A DNA stretch of 64,000 bases from contig NZ_BIFH01000024.1 of the NCBI RefSeq assembly GCF_003967355.1, positions 62,001 through 126,000 of the forward strand, written 5' to 3'. This document shows positions 16,048 to 24,359 of the stretch, one piece after another. Every line of letters begins with the position of its first letter. The stretch's first letter is position 1. The stretch is from Embleya hyalina (GTDB lineage: Bacteria > Actinomycetota > Actinomycetes > Streptomycetales > Streptomycetaceae). The translations under genes and the position numbers were made by a program. Under the pieces are notes generated by a model. The model had not been told where the DNA came from. It searched no databases and was given only the letters and a program-made list of their open reading frames with translations.

Positions 16048-18329
16048 TCAAGTGCAATCGCCCGCCTTGCCCGGGCGAGATCGACGACGGCTTCTGCAAC
16101 GCGTGCGGCAACGAGCCGCTGCCGACCGGCGCGCCGGTGCCCGACCCGAAGACCGGGCGGTCCGGGGTCTCCGGGACGGCGGGCACGTCGGGCACGGCCG
16201 GCACCGCCGGTTCGTCCTCCTCGCGCAGCGCCTCCGGGCGCAGTTCGCGACGCGGCAGCACCGGGACCAGTCGGCGACTGGGCGGCGGTCTGGTCGAGAT
16301 GCCGAACGTGCCGCGCCGCAACCCCGAGAGCGCGCTGGCCCGCAATCCGGTCATCCCGGAGGAGAAGCGCTTCTGCCGCAAGTGCGAACAGCCCGTCGGG
16401 CGCGGACGCGGCGGGCGGCCCGGGGTGGCCAACGGCTTCTGCCCGCGCGACCGCACGCCGTTCTCCTTCGCGCCCAAGCTCCAGCGCGACGACATGGTCG
16501 GCCAGTACCGGATCATCGGCTGTCTCGCCCGCGGCGGCTTCGGCTGGGTCTACCTCGCCCAGGACACCGCCGCGCACAACATGTGGGTCGTCCTCAAGGG
16601 CCTGCTCGGCAGCGACGACCCCGACTCGCGCGCCGCGGCCCTGGCCGAACAGCGCATCCTCACCCAGATCCAGCACGCCAACATCGTGCACATCCAGACC
16701 GTCGTCCAGCACCCCGACCCGCTCACCGGCCAGGACGAGACCTACCTGGTGATGGAGTACGTCGGCGGTCTGTCGCTGATGGACCGGCTCAAGCAGATGC
16801 GCGAGGTCGACGCCAAGGCGGTGCTCCCGGTCGAGCAGGTGCTGGCCTACGCGATCGACATCCTCCCCGCGTTCGGCTACCTGCACCAACAGAACCTGGT
16901 CTACTGCGACTTCAAGCCGGACAACGTGATCCAGACCGAGGACCAGCTCAAGCTGATCGACCTCGGCGCGGTGACCGACCTGGCCCGGCCGGGCAAGTTC
17001 ACGTACGGCACGGTCGGCTACCAGGCACCCGAGATCGAGACCGTGCGGGCCGAACCGTCGGTGGAGTCCGACCTGTTCACCATCGGTCGCACGATGGCGG
17101 TGCTCAGCTTCTACTTCGCCGGCTACACCCGCAAGTACAAGGCCTCCCTGCCGCCCGCCGGCGACGTGCCGTTGTTCACCGAATTCGAGTCCTACCACCG
17201 CCTGTTGCTGCGGGCCACGCACCCCGAACCGGAGCAGCGCTTCGCCTCCGCGGCGGACATGGCCGAGCAGTGCGTCGCGGTGCTGCGCGAGGTGGTCGCG
17301 ATGCGCTCCGGCGAGCCGCGCCCGGGCGTGTCCGGTCTGTTCGGGCCGGAGACGCGGGTGGTGCACGCCGAGGTGGCCGCGCGCAACACCGAACCCGGCC
17401 TGCTCGCGCCCGCGCCCGACCCCGCGGTGATCGCGGGCGCGCTGCCGGTGCCCCGGGTCGACCCCCTCGACCCGGCGGCCAACCTGCTGGCCACGGTCGC
17501 CACCACCGACCCCGACGAACTGCTCTCCGCGCTCACCGCCGCGGGCATCTCCTCGGCCGAGGGCACGCTGCGCCTGGTCCGGATGTGCATCGAACAGGGC
17601 GACGTGGTGCGGGCCCGGGCGTTCCTGGCCGACATCGACGCCGACGACTGGCGACTGCCCTGGTTCGAGGGGCTGGCGGCGCTGTCCCAGCACGATCTCC
17701 CGCGCGCCCACGAGTTCTTCGACGGGGTGCGGGGCGCGCTGCCCGGTGAGCCCGCGCCGCGTATCGCGCTGGGTGCCTGCCGCGAACTGATGGGCCGTCA
17801 CCAGGAAGCCGCCGCCGAGTATCGCGGCGTCTGGTCGACCGACCACGCGTACGTCTCGGCCGCCTTCGGCCTGGCCCGCTGCCTGCTGGCCACCGGCGAC
17901 CGGGCGGGCGCGGTGCGCATCCTGGAGAGCGTGCCGGACACCTCGGCCAACCATGTCGCGGCGCAGACCGCGGCGTTGCGTACCCGGATCAGCGGCCGGG
18001 CCGCGGCCGAGCCGCTCGGGGCGGATCTGACCACCGCGTCCGATCGACTCGCCGCGCTGCGGCTGGAGGGCGAGGCGCACGACCGGCTCGCCGTGGAGTT
18101 GCTGGAGACGGCCCTGGAGTGGGTGAAGGCGGGAGCGAACGGGGGAAATTCGGGCGCCGGGGGCGCGAATGGAACCGCGAAGGTGCTCGGCAGCGAGTTG
18201 AAGGAAAAGCCTCTGCGGTTCGCCCTGGAAAAGTGTTACCGCGATCTGGCCCGGCACGTGACGACGCATGCGGAGCGCATCGCGCTCGTCGACCGGGCGA
18301 ACGAAGTGCGACCGTGGACGTGGGTGTGA
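16044..18329 (+). CDS. pknG: PknG-type serine/threonine kinase
   Basis: 761 aa, soluble kinase that in relatives phosphorylates FHA proteins (GarA/OdhI) to control 2-oxoglutarate and glutamate metabolism. Order: an N-terminal zinc ribbon (C..C..C..C, 1-25), a Ser/Gly/Thr linker, a rubredoxin-like module (about 110-145), kinase domain (about 155-410), and a C-terminal TPR region. The glycine loop is 'CLARGGFGWVY', the lysine 'VVLKG' (about 184), the catalytic loop 'YCDFKPDNV' (Asp289) and the metal loop 'IDLGAV', as in PknG where DFG is DLG. In the rubredoxin module the second knuckle reads 'CPRDRTPF', with Asp where a second Cys is expected. Overlaps at both ends (ATGA, GTGA) tie it into the operon. 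Confidence 0.92.
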   Translation: MIKCNRPPCPGEIDDGFCNACGNEPLPTGAPVPDPKTGRSGVSGTAGTSGTAGTAGSSSSRSASGRSSRRGSTGTSRRLGGGLVEMPNVPRRNPESALARNPVIPEEKRFCRKCEQPVGRGRGGRPGVANGFCPRDRTPFSFAPKLQRDDMVGQYRIIGCLARGGFGWVYLAQDTAAHNMWVVLKGLLGSDDPDSRAAALAEQRILTQIQHANIVHIQTVVQHPDPLTGQDETYLVMEYVGGLSLMDRLKQMREVDAKAVLPVEQVLAYAIDILPAFGYLHQQNLVYCDFKPDNVIQTEDQLKLIDLGAVTDLARPGKFTYGTVGYQAPEIETVRAEPSVESDLFTIGRTMAVLSFYFAGYTRKYKASLPPAGDVPLFTEFESYHRLLLRATHPEPEQRFASAADMAEQCVAVLREVVAMRSGEPRPGVSGLFGPETRVVHAEVAARNTEPGLLAPAPDPAVIAGALPVPRVDPLDPAANLLATVATTDPDELLSALTAAGISSAEGTLRLVRMCIEQGDVVRARAFLADIDADDWRLPWFEGLAALSQHDLPRAHEFFDGVRGALPGEPAPRIALGACRELMGRHQEAAAEYRGVWSTDHAYVSAAFGLARCLLATGDRAGAVRILESVPDTSANHVAAQTAALRTRISGRAAAEPLGADLTTASDRLAALRLEGEAHDRLAVELLETALEWVKAGANGGNSGAGGANGTAKVLGSELKEKPLRFALEKCYRDLARHVTTHAERIALVDRANEVRPWTWV

Positions 18330-19582
18330 TCAGAGTGGCTGGATATGGACGACTGGACGCGACCGGGCTCGGGGGCGCCCCGAACGGGGGCGAGGCCGCC
18401 CCGCCGCCCGAGCCGCCCGTGACGGCCGTCCCCGACGGGTGCCCGTCCTGCGGTCTGGCCGGCGACGCCGACGACCGCTACTGCGAGTCGTGCGGCTACG
18501 ACCTGGACATCCCCGCGACCCCGGTGGCCGAACGGCCGCCGCCGCGGCGGGTACCCACGCCCAGCGGACACGGACCGGTTTGCTCCGCCTGTGGCACCGC
18601 GACCATCGGCTCGGACGGCTGGTGCGAGGCGTGCGGGCGGCCGTTCAACCCGCGCGACCACGTGGAGAGCGACCTGAGCGGCCTGGTCGCGATGGTGAGC
18701 AACCGGGGCCTGCGCCACCGGCGCAACGAGGACTCCGCGGCGCTGCGCGTATTCGAGATGCCCGACGGCAGCAAACGGGTGGTGGCGGTGGTCTGCGACG
18801 GGGTGTCCTCCTCGCCGCGGCCCGACGAGGCGTCGGCGACCGCGGCCACGACCGCGTGCGCGACGATGGCGGCGACCCTGATCGAAGGATGCGCGCCGGC
18901 CAAGGCCACCAGTGCCGGGGTGGCCGCCGCCGCGAGCGCGGTGGCCCGGATGCCCGGCATCGAGGACCAGGGCAACGCGCCCGCGTGCACCCTGGTCTCG
19001 GCGATCATGACGCCCGGCGAGATCACCGTGGGCTGGGTGGGCGACAGCCGCGCCTACTGGCTGGCCGACCCGGACAGTGGGGCCGACGACCCGGCGGACG
19101 GCGACGACACGCTGCCCGGCGCGAGCACGCTGCCACGCGGGGCGGGCGGCGAGCCGGACGGATCCGACGACGAGCAGGGCCGGCGTACCCCTTCCGCGCT
19201 GCTGACCGAGGACGACTCGTGGGCGACCCGGATGATCGCGCTCGGCGCGATGACCGAGGCCGAGGCGTACGCGGATCGGCGCGCGCACGCGATCGTGTCC
19301 TGGCTCGGCGCCGACGCCGGCGAGGTGCGGCCCCGGGTGACCAGCGTGCGCCCGACCGGGCCCGGGGTGTTGCTGCTGTGCAGTGACGGGTTGTGGAACT
19401 ACCTCTCGGTGGCGCCGACGCTGGCCGCGATGGTGCTCCCGGACGCGCTGGAACAGCCGTTGGCCGCGGCCCGGTTGCTCACCGGATTCGCCCTGGACCA
19501 GGGCGGCGCGGACAACATCACCGTCGCACTCATCCCCTACCTCCCGCCCGGGGACGCGGCGCGCGACCCCCACCACGACTGA
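18326..19582 (+). CDS. PP2C-type Ser/Thr phosphatase with two N-terminal zinc ribbons
   Basis: About 418 aa. Two zinc ribbons come first ('CPSCGLAGDADDRYCESCG', 'CSACGTATIGSDGWCEACG'), then a PP2C catalytic domain from about residue 115. Metal-binding aspartates are present: 'RNEDSAAL', 'VVCDGVSSS', 'LLCSDGLWNYL', 'GGADNITVAL', so it should be active. An acidic, low-complexity insert lies between 'GWVGDSRAYW' and the next core helix. The natural job is to reverse PknG phosphorylation. The start is GTG 18326, overlapping pknG by GTGA; a second GTG at 18335 is possible. No membrane segment is seen, unlike PstP. Confidence 0.88.
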   Translation: MIRVAGYGRLDATGLGGAPNGGEAAPPPEPPVTAVPDGCPSCGLAGDADDRYCESCGYDLDIPATPVAERPPPRRVPTPSGHGPVCSACGTATIGSDGWCEACGRPFNPRDHVESDLSGLVAMVSNRGLRHRRNEDSAALRVFEMPDGSKRVVAVVCDGVSSSPRPDEASATAATTACATMAATLIEGCAPAKATSAGVAAAASAVARMPGIEDQGNAPACTLVSAIMTPGEITVGWVGDSRAYWLADPDSGADDPADGDDTLPGASTLPRGAGGEPDGSDDEQGRRTPSALLTEDDSWATRMIALGAMTEAEAYADRRAHAIVSWLGADAGEVRPRVTSVRPTGPGVLLLCSDGLWNYLSVAPTLAAMVLPDALEQPLAAARLLTGFALDQGGADNITVALIPYLPPGDAARDPHHD

Positions 19583-19607
19583 CCCGAGACGCGAAGGAGT
19601 CGGATTC

Positions 19608-20906
19608 ATGTCAGGCGCCCCCGAATTCACCATCGAGATCAACCAGAACGCCTACCTGCCGATGGGTGGACACGAGGTCCACGCCGTGGCGCACATCAAG
19701 GCTTCCGGGTTGCCGACGGGCATGGCCTCGGCCAGGCGCGGCGCAGAGGTGATCATGGTGGACACCTCGGGCTCGATGGACTTCCCCTCCAGCAAGCTCA
19801 AGGCGGCCAAGCAGGCCACCAAGGCGGCGATCGACACGCTCCGCGACGGCACGCTGTTCGCGGTGGTGTCCGGGACCGGCATGGCGTCGATGGTCTACCC
19901 GTTCGACGAGGTGCTGGTGCCGGCCGACGACCGCAGCCGCAAGGAGGCCAAGCGCGAGGTGGACAAGCTCCGCGCGCGCGGCGGCACCGCCATGGGGCAG
20001 TGGTTGCTGATGGCGCGTCGGCTGCTCGAACCGCACCGCGACGCGATCCGGCACGCGATCCTGCTCACCGACGGCAAGAACGAGAGCGAGCGCGAGCAGG
20101 ACCTGGCCGAGGCGATCGCCTACTGCGAGGGCGTGTTCGTCTGCGACTGCCGCGGCATCGGCCTGGACTGGCGGGTGGACGAGGTGCGCAAGATCTCCAA
20201 CGCGCTGCTCGGCGACATCGGCCTGGTGAGCGAACCGGCGGACCTGGTCGCGGACTTCACCAAGATGATGGAGAACGCGATGGGCAAGGCCGTGGCCGAC
20301 GTGGCCCTGCGCGTGCGCACGATCAACAACGCGCGGGTGAAGTACGTCAAGCAGACCTACCCGGTGATCGACGACCTGACCGCCCGGCGCAGCGAGGTCG
20401 GACCGAACGCCGGCGACTACCCGACCGGTTCGTGGGGCGGCGAGAGCAAGCACTACCACATCTGTCTCGAGGTCGAGCCGGACGAGGTCAACCCGGGTGG
20501 CAAGCGCCGGCCGTGCCAGGTCTCGGTGGTCCTGCCGGACGGCTCGGGCGGGCTGGAACTGGCCAAGGCCGGCATCTTCGCGCAGTGGACCGACGACGAG
20601 GAACTGTCCACCCGGATCAACCAGGAAGTCGCCAAGGTCACCGGCCGGGAGAAACTGGCCAATGCGGTCCAGGAAGGCTTGGAGGCGCGTACGCGGGGGG
20701 ACGAGACCACCGCGACCGCACGCCTGGTCCAGGCCCTCGAACTGGCCGACGAGGCGGGCGACGAGCACACCGCGAAGCTGCTCCGCCGGGTCGTCGAGGT
20801 CGAGGCCGACGGCACCAGTCGGCTGCGCAACGACGAGGAGGGCATGATGATCATCGACGTCGAGTCGCACAAGACCGCCCGCGTCGGACCGCCCACCCGG
20901 GACTGA
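19608..20906 (+). CDS. von Willebrand factor A (vWA) domain protein
   Basis: 432 aa, cytosolic. The MIDAS metal site is complete: 'DTSGSMDF' (Asp52), a conserved Thr in 'GGTAMGQWL', and Asp in 'LLTDGKN'. The C-terminal half holds a beta-rich segment and a helical tail ('LVQALELADEAGDEHT'). The domain set vWA + PP2C + kinase recalls the TerY-phosphorylation triad described for tellurite/stress systems, where a TerY-type vWA protein accompanies a kinase and phosphatase. Start ATG 19608 has GAAGGAG upstream and a 25-nt gap from the phosphatase gene. Role inferred: metal-dependent protein-binding partner of the kinase/phosphatase pair. Confidence 0.88.
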   Translation: MSGAPEFTIEINQNAYLPMGGHEVHAVAHIKASGLPTGMASARRGAEVIMVDTSGSMDFPSSKLKAAKQATKAAIDTLRDGTLFAVVSGTGMASMVYPFDEVLVPADDRSRKEAKREVDKLRARGGTAMGQWLLMARRLLEPHRDAIRHAILLTDGKNESEREQDLAEAIAYCEGVFVCDCRGIGLDWRVDEVRKISNALLGDIGLVSEPADLVADFTKMMENAMGKAVADVALRVRTINNARVKYVKQTYPVIDDLTARRSEVGPNAGDYPTGSWGGESKHYHICLEVEPDEVNPGGKRRPCQVSVVLPDGSGGLELAKAGIFAQWTDDEELSTRINQEVAKVTGREKLANAVQEGLEARTRGDETTATARLVQALELADEAGDEHTAKLLRRVVEVEADGTSRLRNDEEGMMIIDVESHKTARVGPPTRD

Positions 20907-20962
20907 GCTTGGCCGCTCCGCAAGCGTCGGGTCGGGTAGGGGAACAGGAAGGAGGTCCGCTC

Positions 20963-21673
20963 ATGCACATCTGTCCGGTCGGCCATCAGTCCACCGCCGC
21001 GGACTACTGCGACGAGTGCGGGCGCACCATGACCGTCGCGGCGGATCCGCAGCAGCACGGCGGCGGCGACTGGGGCCCGGAGCAGCCGCCCGCGGGCACG
21101 CTGATCTGTCGGATCTGTGCCACCGAGTACACGCCCGACGACCAGTTCTGTGAGGGCTGCGGGCACGAGAACCCCTCGACGACGATCGTCGACGAGGGCG
21201 TCGCGAACGTGACGCCCACGGACCCGGAGGACGAGTCCGGGCGGCGGGAGACGAAGGTCTCGACCGCGACCCGCACCCTGTGGACCGTGCGGGTCGTGCC
21301 CGATCACGACTACTTCCTGCGGGTGCTCGAATGGGACGGCCCGGACGCGCACAACATGCACTTCCCGCATGAACAGGAGTCGTGGACGCAGGAGTTGACC
21401 GGCGAATCGATGCGGATCGGCCGGCGCAACGCCAGCACCAGCTCCGCTCCGCCCGAGATCCCGATCACCGACCCGGGCGTCTCGCGTCGGCATGCGATGT
21501 TGTTGCGCTGCGGGGACGGGACATGGGAGGTGATGGATCTCGGGTCCGCCAACGGGACCACCATCAACTCCGGTTACGACCGGGTCCGCCGCGACCCGGT
21601 GCACCTGAAGGACGGCGACCGGGTGCACGTGGGGGCCTGGACCACGCTGGAGATCCGACGCGTGGACCTGTGA
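20963..21673 (+). CDS. FHA-domain protein with two N-terminal zinc ribbons
   Basis: 236 aa. Two zinc ribbons ('CPVGHQSTAADYCDECG' and 'CRICATEYTPDDQFCEGCG') precede a Thr/Ser-rich linker ('RRETKVSTATRTLW') and a C-terminal FHA domain (about 145-236) with the phosphothreonine-binding landmarks 'MRIGRR', 'GVSRRHAMLL' and 'DLGSANGTTIN'. FHA proteins GarA and OdhI are the main PknG substrates elsewhere, phosphorylated on Thr just before the FHA fold. The linker here sits in the equivalent place, so this may be the local substrate or reader. Start ATG 20963 has GGAGG upstream; it ends the operon, followed by a strong hairpin. Confidence 0.9.
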   Translation: MHICPVGHQSTAADYCDECGRTMTVAADPQQHGGGDWGPEQPPAGTLICRICATEYTPDDQFCEGCGHENPSTTIVDEGVANVTPTDPEDESGRRETKVSTATRTLWTVRVVPDHDYFLRVLEWDGPDAHNMHFPHEQESWTQELTGESMRIGRRNASTSSAPPEIPITDPGVSRRHAMLLRCGDGTWEVMDLGSANGTTINSGYDRVRRDPVHLKDGDRVHVGAWTTLEIRRVDL

Positions 21674-21683
21674 GGCCGCCGGG

Positions 21684-21713
21684 GCGCCGGTCGGGGTGAA
21701 TCCCGACCGGCGC
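21684..21713. terminator. Perfect bidirectional hairpin between convergent operons
   Basis: A perfect 12-bp stem, GCGCCGGTCGGG (21684-21695) with CCCGACCGGCGC (21702-21713), and a 6-nt loop. It lies exactly between the FHA gene end and the livF end, so it should stop transcription from both sides. No T-run. Confidence 0.85.
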
Positions 21714-21721
21714 GACGTGGT

Positions 21722-22429
21722 TCAGCCCACGTGGGCCACACCCGGCGCCAGCGCGGCGAGGATCGGCTCCGGGTCGGCCTCCGCCTCGGCCGCGGTCATC
21801 CGTGCGGTGACCCGGCCCGTGGACAGCACGGTCAGCCGGTCCGCGATGCCCTGCACGAAGCCCAGTTGCGGCGCCGCGATCAGGATCGTCAGGCCCTCGC
21901 CGGCGAGGGTGGTGATCAGTTGCCGGATCTGCTCGGCGATCACGGGGGACAGGCCCTCCGTCGGCTCGTCGAGCAGGACCAGCCGCGGACCGCCGAGCAG
22001 CGCTCGGGCGATCGCCAGCATCTGCTGTTCCCCGCCGGAGAGTTGCGAGCCGCGGTTGCCGGCCCGCTCGCCCAGACGGGGCAGCAGTTCCAATATCCGC
22101 GCGGGCGTCCACGCGGCGTGCTTGCGGTGGGCCAGGCGCAGATGCTCGGCCACGGTCAGGCTCGCGAACACCCGCCGGCCCTGCGGCACCAGGCCGATGC
22201 CGGCGTGCGAGACCCGGTGCGCCGGGCGCCCGGTGAGGTCGACGCCGGCCAGTTCGACCCGCCCGCCCGAGGGCTTGAGCAGGCCCGCGACGGTATGGAT
22301 CAGGGTGGACTTGCCCGCCCCGTTGGCGCCGAGGAGCGCGTGTACGGTGCCCTCGGGCACGCTCAGGTCGACCCCGTGCAGCACCGAGCCGCCCTGGTAA
22401 CCCGCCGTCAGTTCGCCGATCTCCAGCAC
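21722..22429 (-). CDS. livF: Branched-chain amino-acid ABC transporter ATPase LivF
   Basis: 235 aa. Second ATPase of a Liv-type importer. Walker A 'GANGAGKST' (about 34-42), signature 'LSGGEQQMLAIARALL', Walker B 'LVLLDEPTEGLSP' are intact; the Glu-Gly in 'PTEGLSP' is the LivF-type variant. The start is GTG 22429, 4 nt after the livMG stop, so it is cotranscribed with it. It is the last gene of the operon and faces the PknG operon. Confidence 0.9.
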   Translation of the reverse strand: MLEIGELTAGYQGGSVLHGVDLSVPEGTVHALLGANGAGKSTLIHTVAGLLKPSGGRVELAGVDLTGRPAHRVSHAGIGLVPQGRRVFASLTVAEHLRLAHRKHAAWTPARILELLPRLGERAGNRGSQLSGGEQQMLAIARALLGGPRLVLLDEPTEGLSPVIAEQIRQLITTLAGEGLTILIAAPQLGFVQGIADRLTVLSTGRVTARMTAAEAEADPEPILAALAPGVAHVG

Positions 22430-22433
22430 GATG

Positions 22434-24359
22434 TCAGCCCACTTCCTGGTGCTCGGGCTCGGACGCGCCCAGATAGGTGTCGCGCACCGCCCGGTCCTCG
22501 GCGATCTCGTCCGGAGTGCCGGTGGCGAGCAGTTGCCCCGAGGCCAACACCGTGACGGTGTCGGTGACCTCGCGCACCAGCGCGAAGTTGTGCTCGACCA
22601 GGACCATGGTCACCTCGGCGGGCAGCGCCTTGAGCACGTCGGCCAGCAACTCGATGTCGGTGTCGGTCAGACCCGCGGCCGGCTCGTCCAGGAGCAGCAG
22701 CTTCGGATGCCCCGCCAGCGCCATCGCGATGTCCAGCAACCGACGGGACCCGTGCGAGAGTTCGCCCGCGATCTCGTCGGCGCGCGCGGTCAGGCCGACC
22801 GTCTCCAGGTGGATCGCCGCCTCGCCCGCGAGGGAGCGGTAGCGGCTCGGGCGCCACGCGATGCCGCCCCGTCGGGCGTGCCGCCAGGCGGCCAGCGTCA
22901 CGTTGTCCAGCACCGACAACGAGGGCACCACCGCGGGCTGTTGGAACGCGCGCGCGATGCCCAGGCGGGAGCGCCGGGCCGGGGCCAGGTCGGTGACGTC
23001 GCGACCGTCGAAGACGATGCTGCCCGAGGTGACCGGGTTCGCGCCCGCGATCATCGCCAGCACGGTCGACTTGCCCGCGCCGTTGGGACCGAGCAGCGCG
23101 TGCCGGGCGCCGCGACGCACGGTCAGATCGAGGCCGTCCACCGCGGCCAGCGCGCCGTAGCGCCGGGTCAGACCGGTGATGGTGAGCAACGCGTCGGGGT
23201 CGGGGGCGACTTCGGCGCGCGCGCCGGCCTCGTCCGAGGCCCGCTTGGCGAGGTCGGGCCCGTCCGCCGCCGCCGGCTCGCTCGCCGTCGTCTCGTCCGC
23301 TTCCGGCTCGTCCGTGTCCGCCGTGGACTTCCCGGCCGGTCGGATCACCTTGGCCAGACTTCGCCACGCCGCGCGCGGTCCGCCCGCGACCACCCCGGCC
23401 AGCCCGCCCGGCAGCGTGTACACCGCGATCAGGAACAGCAGGCCGAGCAGCAGCGGCCCGTGCCCCGGCCACGGACCGGACAGCCAGTCCCGGGTGAACA
23501 CGATCAGCGCCGCGCCGATCATCGCGCCCACCAGCGACGCGCCGCCGCCGATGACCACCGCGAGCAGGACCAGCGAGGAGGTGTCGAAGCCGATGTGCGC
23601 GGGGGAGATGTAGCGCTGGATCGAGATCAACAGGGCGCCCGCGACACCCGCGATGGCGCCGACCCCGATGTAGGTGACGGTGAGATAGCCGGTCACCGGG
23701 TGGCCCGTCGCACGCATCCGGGTCTCGTTCTCGCGCGCGCCGTCGAGCAGCAGCCCGGCGGGCGAGCGCAGCACGAGCGCGGTGAGGGCGATCACCACGA
23801 GGGTGGTGAGCAGTACGTACCAGTAGGTGTCCACGTCGTCGACGAGGTCGCCCATGCCCCAGAACGGCTCGATCGGCGGGATGCCGGACTTGCCGTCGGT
23901 ACCGCCGGTGACCGACTTCCACTTCTCGGCGGCGGTGCGCACCAGTTCGCCGACGGCCAGCGTGATCATCAGGACCGTGACACCGCGCGTGCGGACCACG
24001 ATCGGTGCGGTGAGCGCGTTGAACAGGGCGCCCGCCGCGGCCGCCACCAGGGTGTGTACGACGCCGATCCGCATGCCGTGGTCGGCCAGGATCGCCGCCG
24101 TGTAGCCGCCGACCGCGTACGGCGCGACCTGGCCGAGCGAGGGCAGCCCGGCGCCGCCGCCGAGCACCGCGACGCTGACCGCGAGCAGGCCCAGGGACAA
24201 CGCCTGGGACAGCAGGATGATGGTGAACAGGTCGACCATGTACGGCGCCGCGATCAGCCACACGATCGCCGCGACGGCGAGGATCCGACCCGCCAGGATC
24301 CCGCGCGGCGAGTGCAGCGCGGTACGCGCGCGCAGGGCCGCCGTTGCAAGGGTGGTCAT
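22434..24359 (-). CDS. Fused LivM permease-LivG ATPase
   Basis: 641 aa. Residues 1 to about 330 are a LivM-type permease with 8-10 hydrophobic helices ('LLLGLLFLIAVYTLPGGLAG' is the last). A charged linker of about 60 residues (rich in Glu/Ala/Asp) leads to a LivG-type ATPase with Walker A 'GPNGAGKST', signature 'LSHGSRRLLDIAMALAG' and Walker B 'LLLLDEPAAGLTDTD'. The signature starts LSHG rather than LSGG, as in LivG. Fusion of the two is found in some actinomycetes. The start ATG 24359 overlaps livH (ATGA). The protein pairs with LivH in the membrane and LivF in the cytosol. Confidence 0.92.
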   Translation of the reverse strand: MTTLATAALRARTALHSPRGILAGRILAVAAIVWLIAAPYMVDLFTIILLSQALSLGLLAVSVAVLGGGAGLPSLGQVAPYAVGGYTAAILADHGMRIGVVHTLVAAAAGALFNALTAPIVVRTRGVTVLMITLAVGELVRTAAEKWKSVTGGTDGKSGIPPIEPFWGMGDLVDDVDTYWYVLLTTLVVIALTALVLRSPAGLLLDGARENETRMRATGHPVTGYLTVTYIGVGAIAGVAGALLISIQRYISPAHIGFDTSSLVLLAVVIGGGASLVGAMIGAALIVFTRDWLSGPWPGHGPLLLGLLFLIAVYTLPGGLAGVVAGGPRAAWRSLAKVIRPAGKSTADTDEPEADETTASEPAAADGPDLAKRASDEAGARAEVAPDPDALLTITGLTRRYGALAAVDGLDLTVRRGARHALLGPNGAGKSTVLAMIAGANPVTSGSIVFDGRDVTDLAPARRSRLGIARAFQQPAVVPSLSVLDNVTLAAWRHARRGGIAWRPSRYRSLAGEAAIHLETVGLTARADEIAGELSHGSRRLLDIAMALAGHPKLLLLDEPAAGLTDTDIELLADVLKALPAEVTMVLVEHNFALVREVTDTVTVLASGQLLATGTPDEIAEDRAVRDTYLGASEPEHQEVG

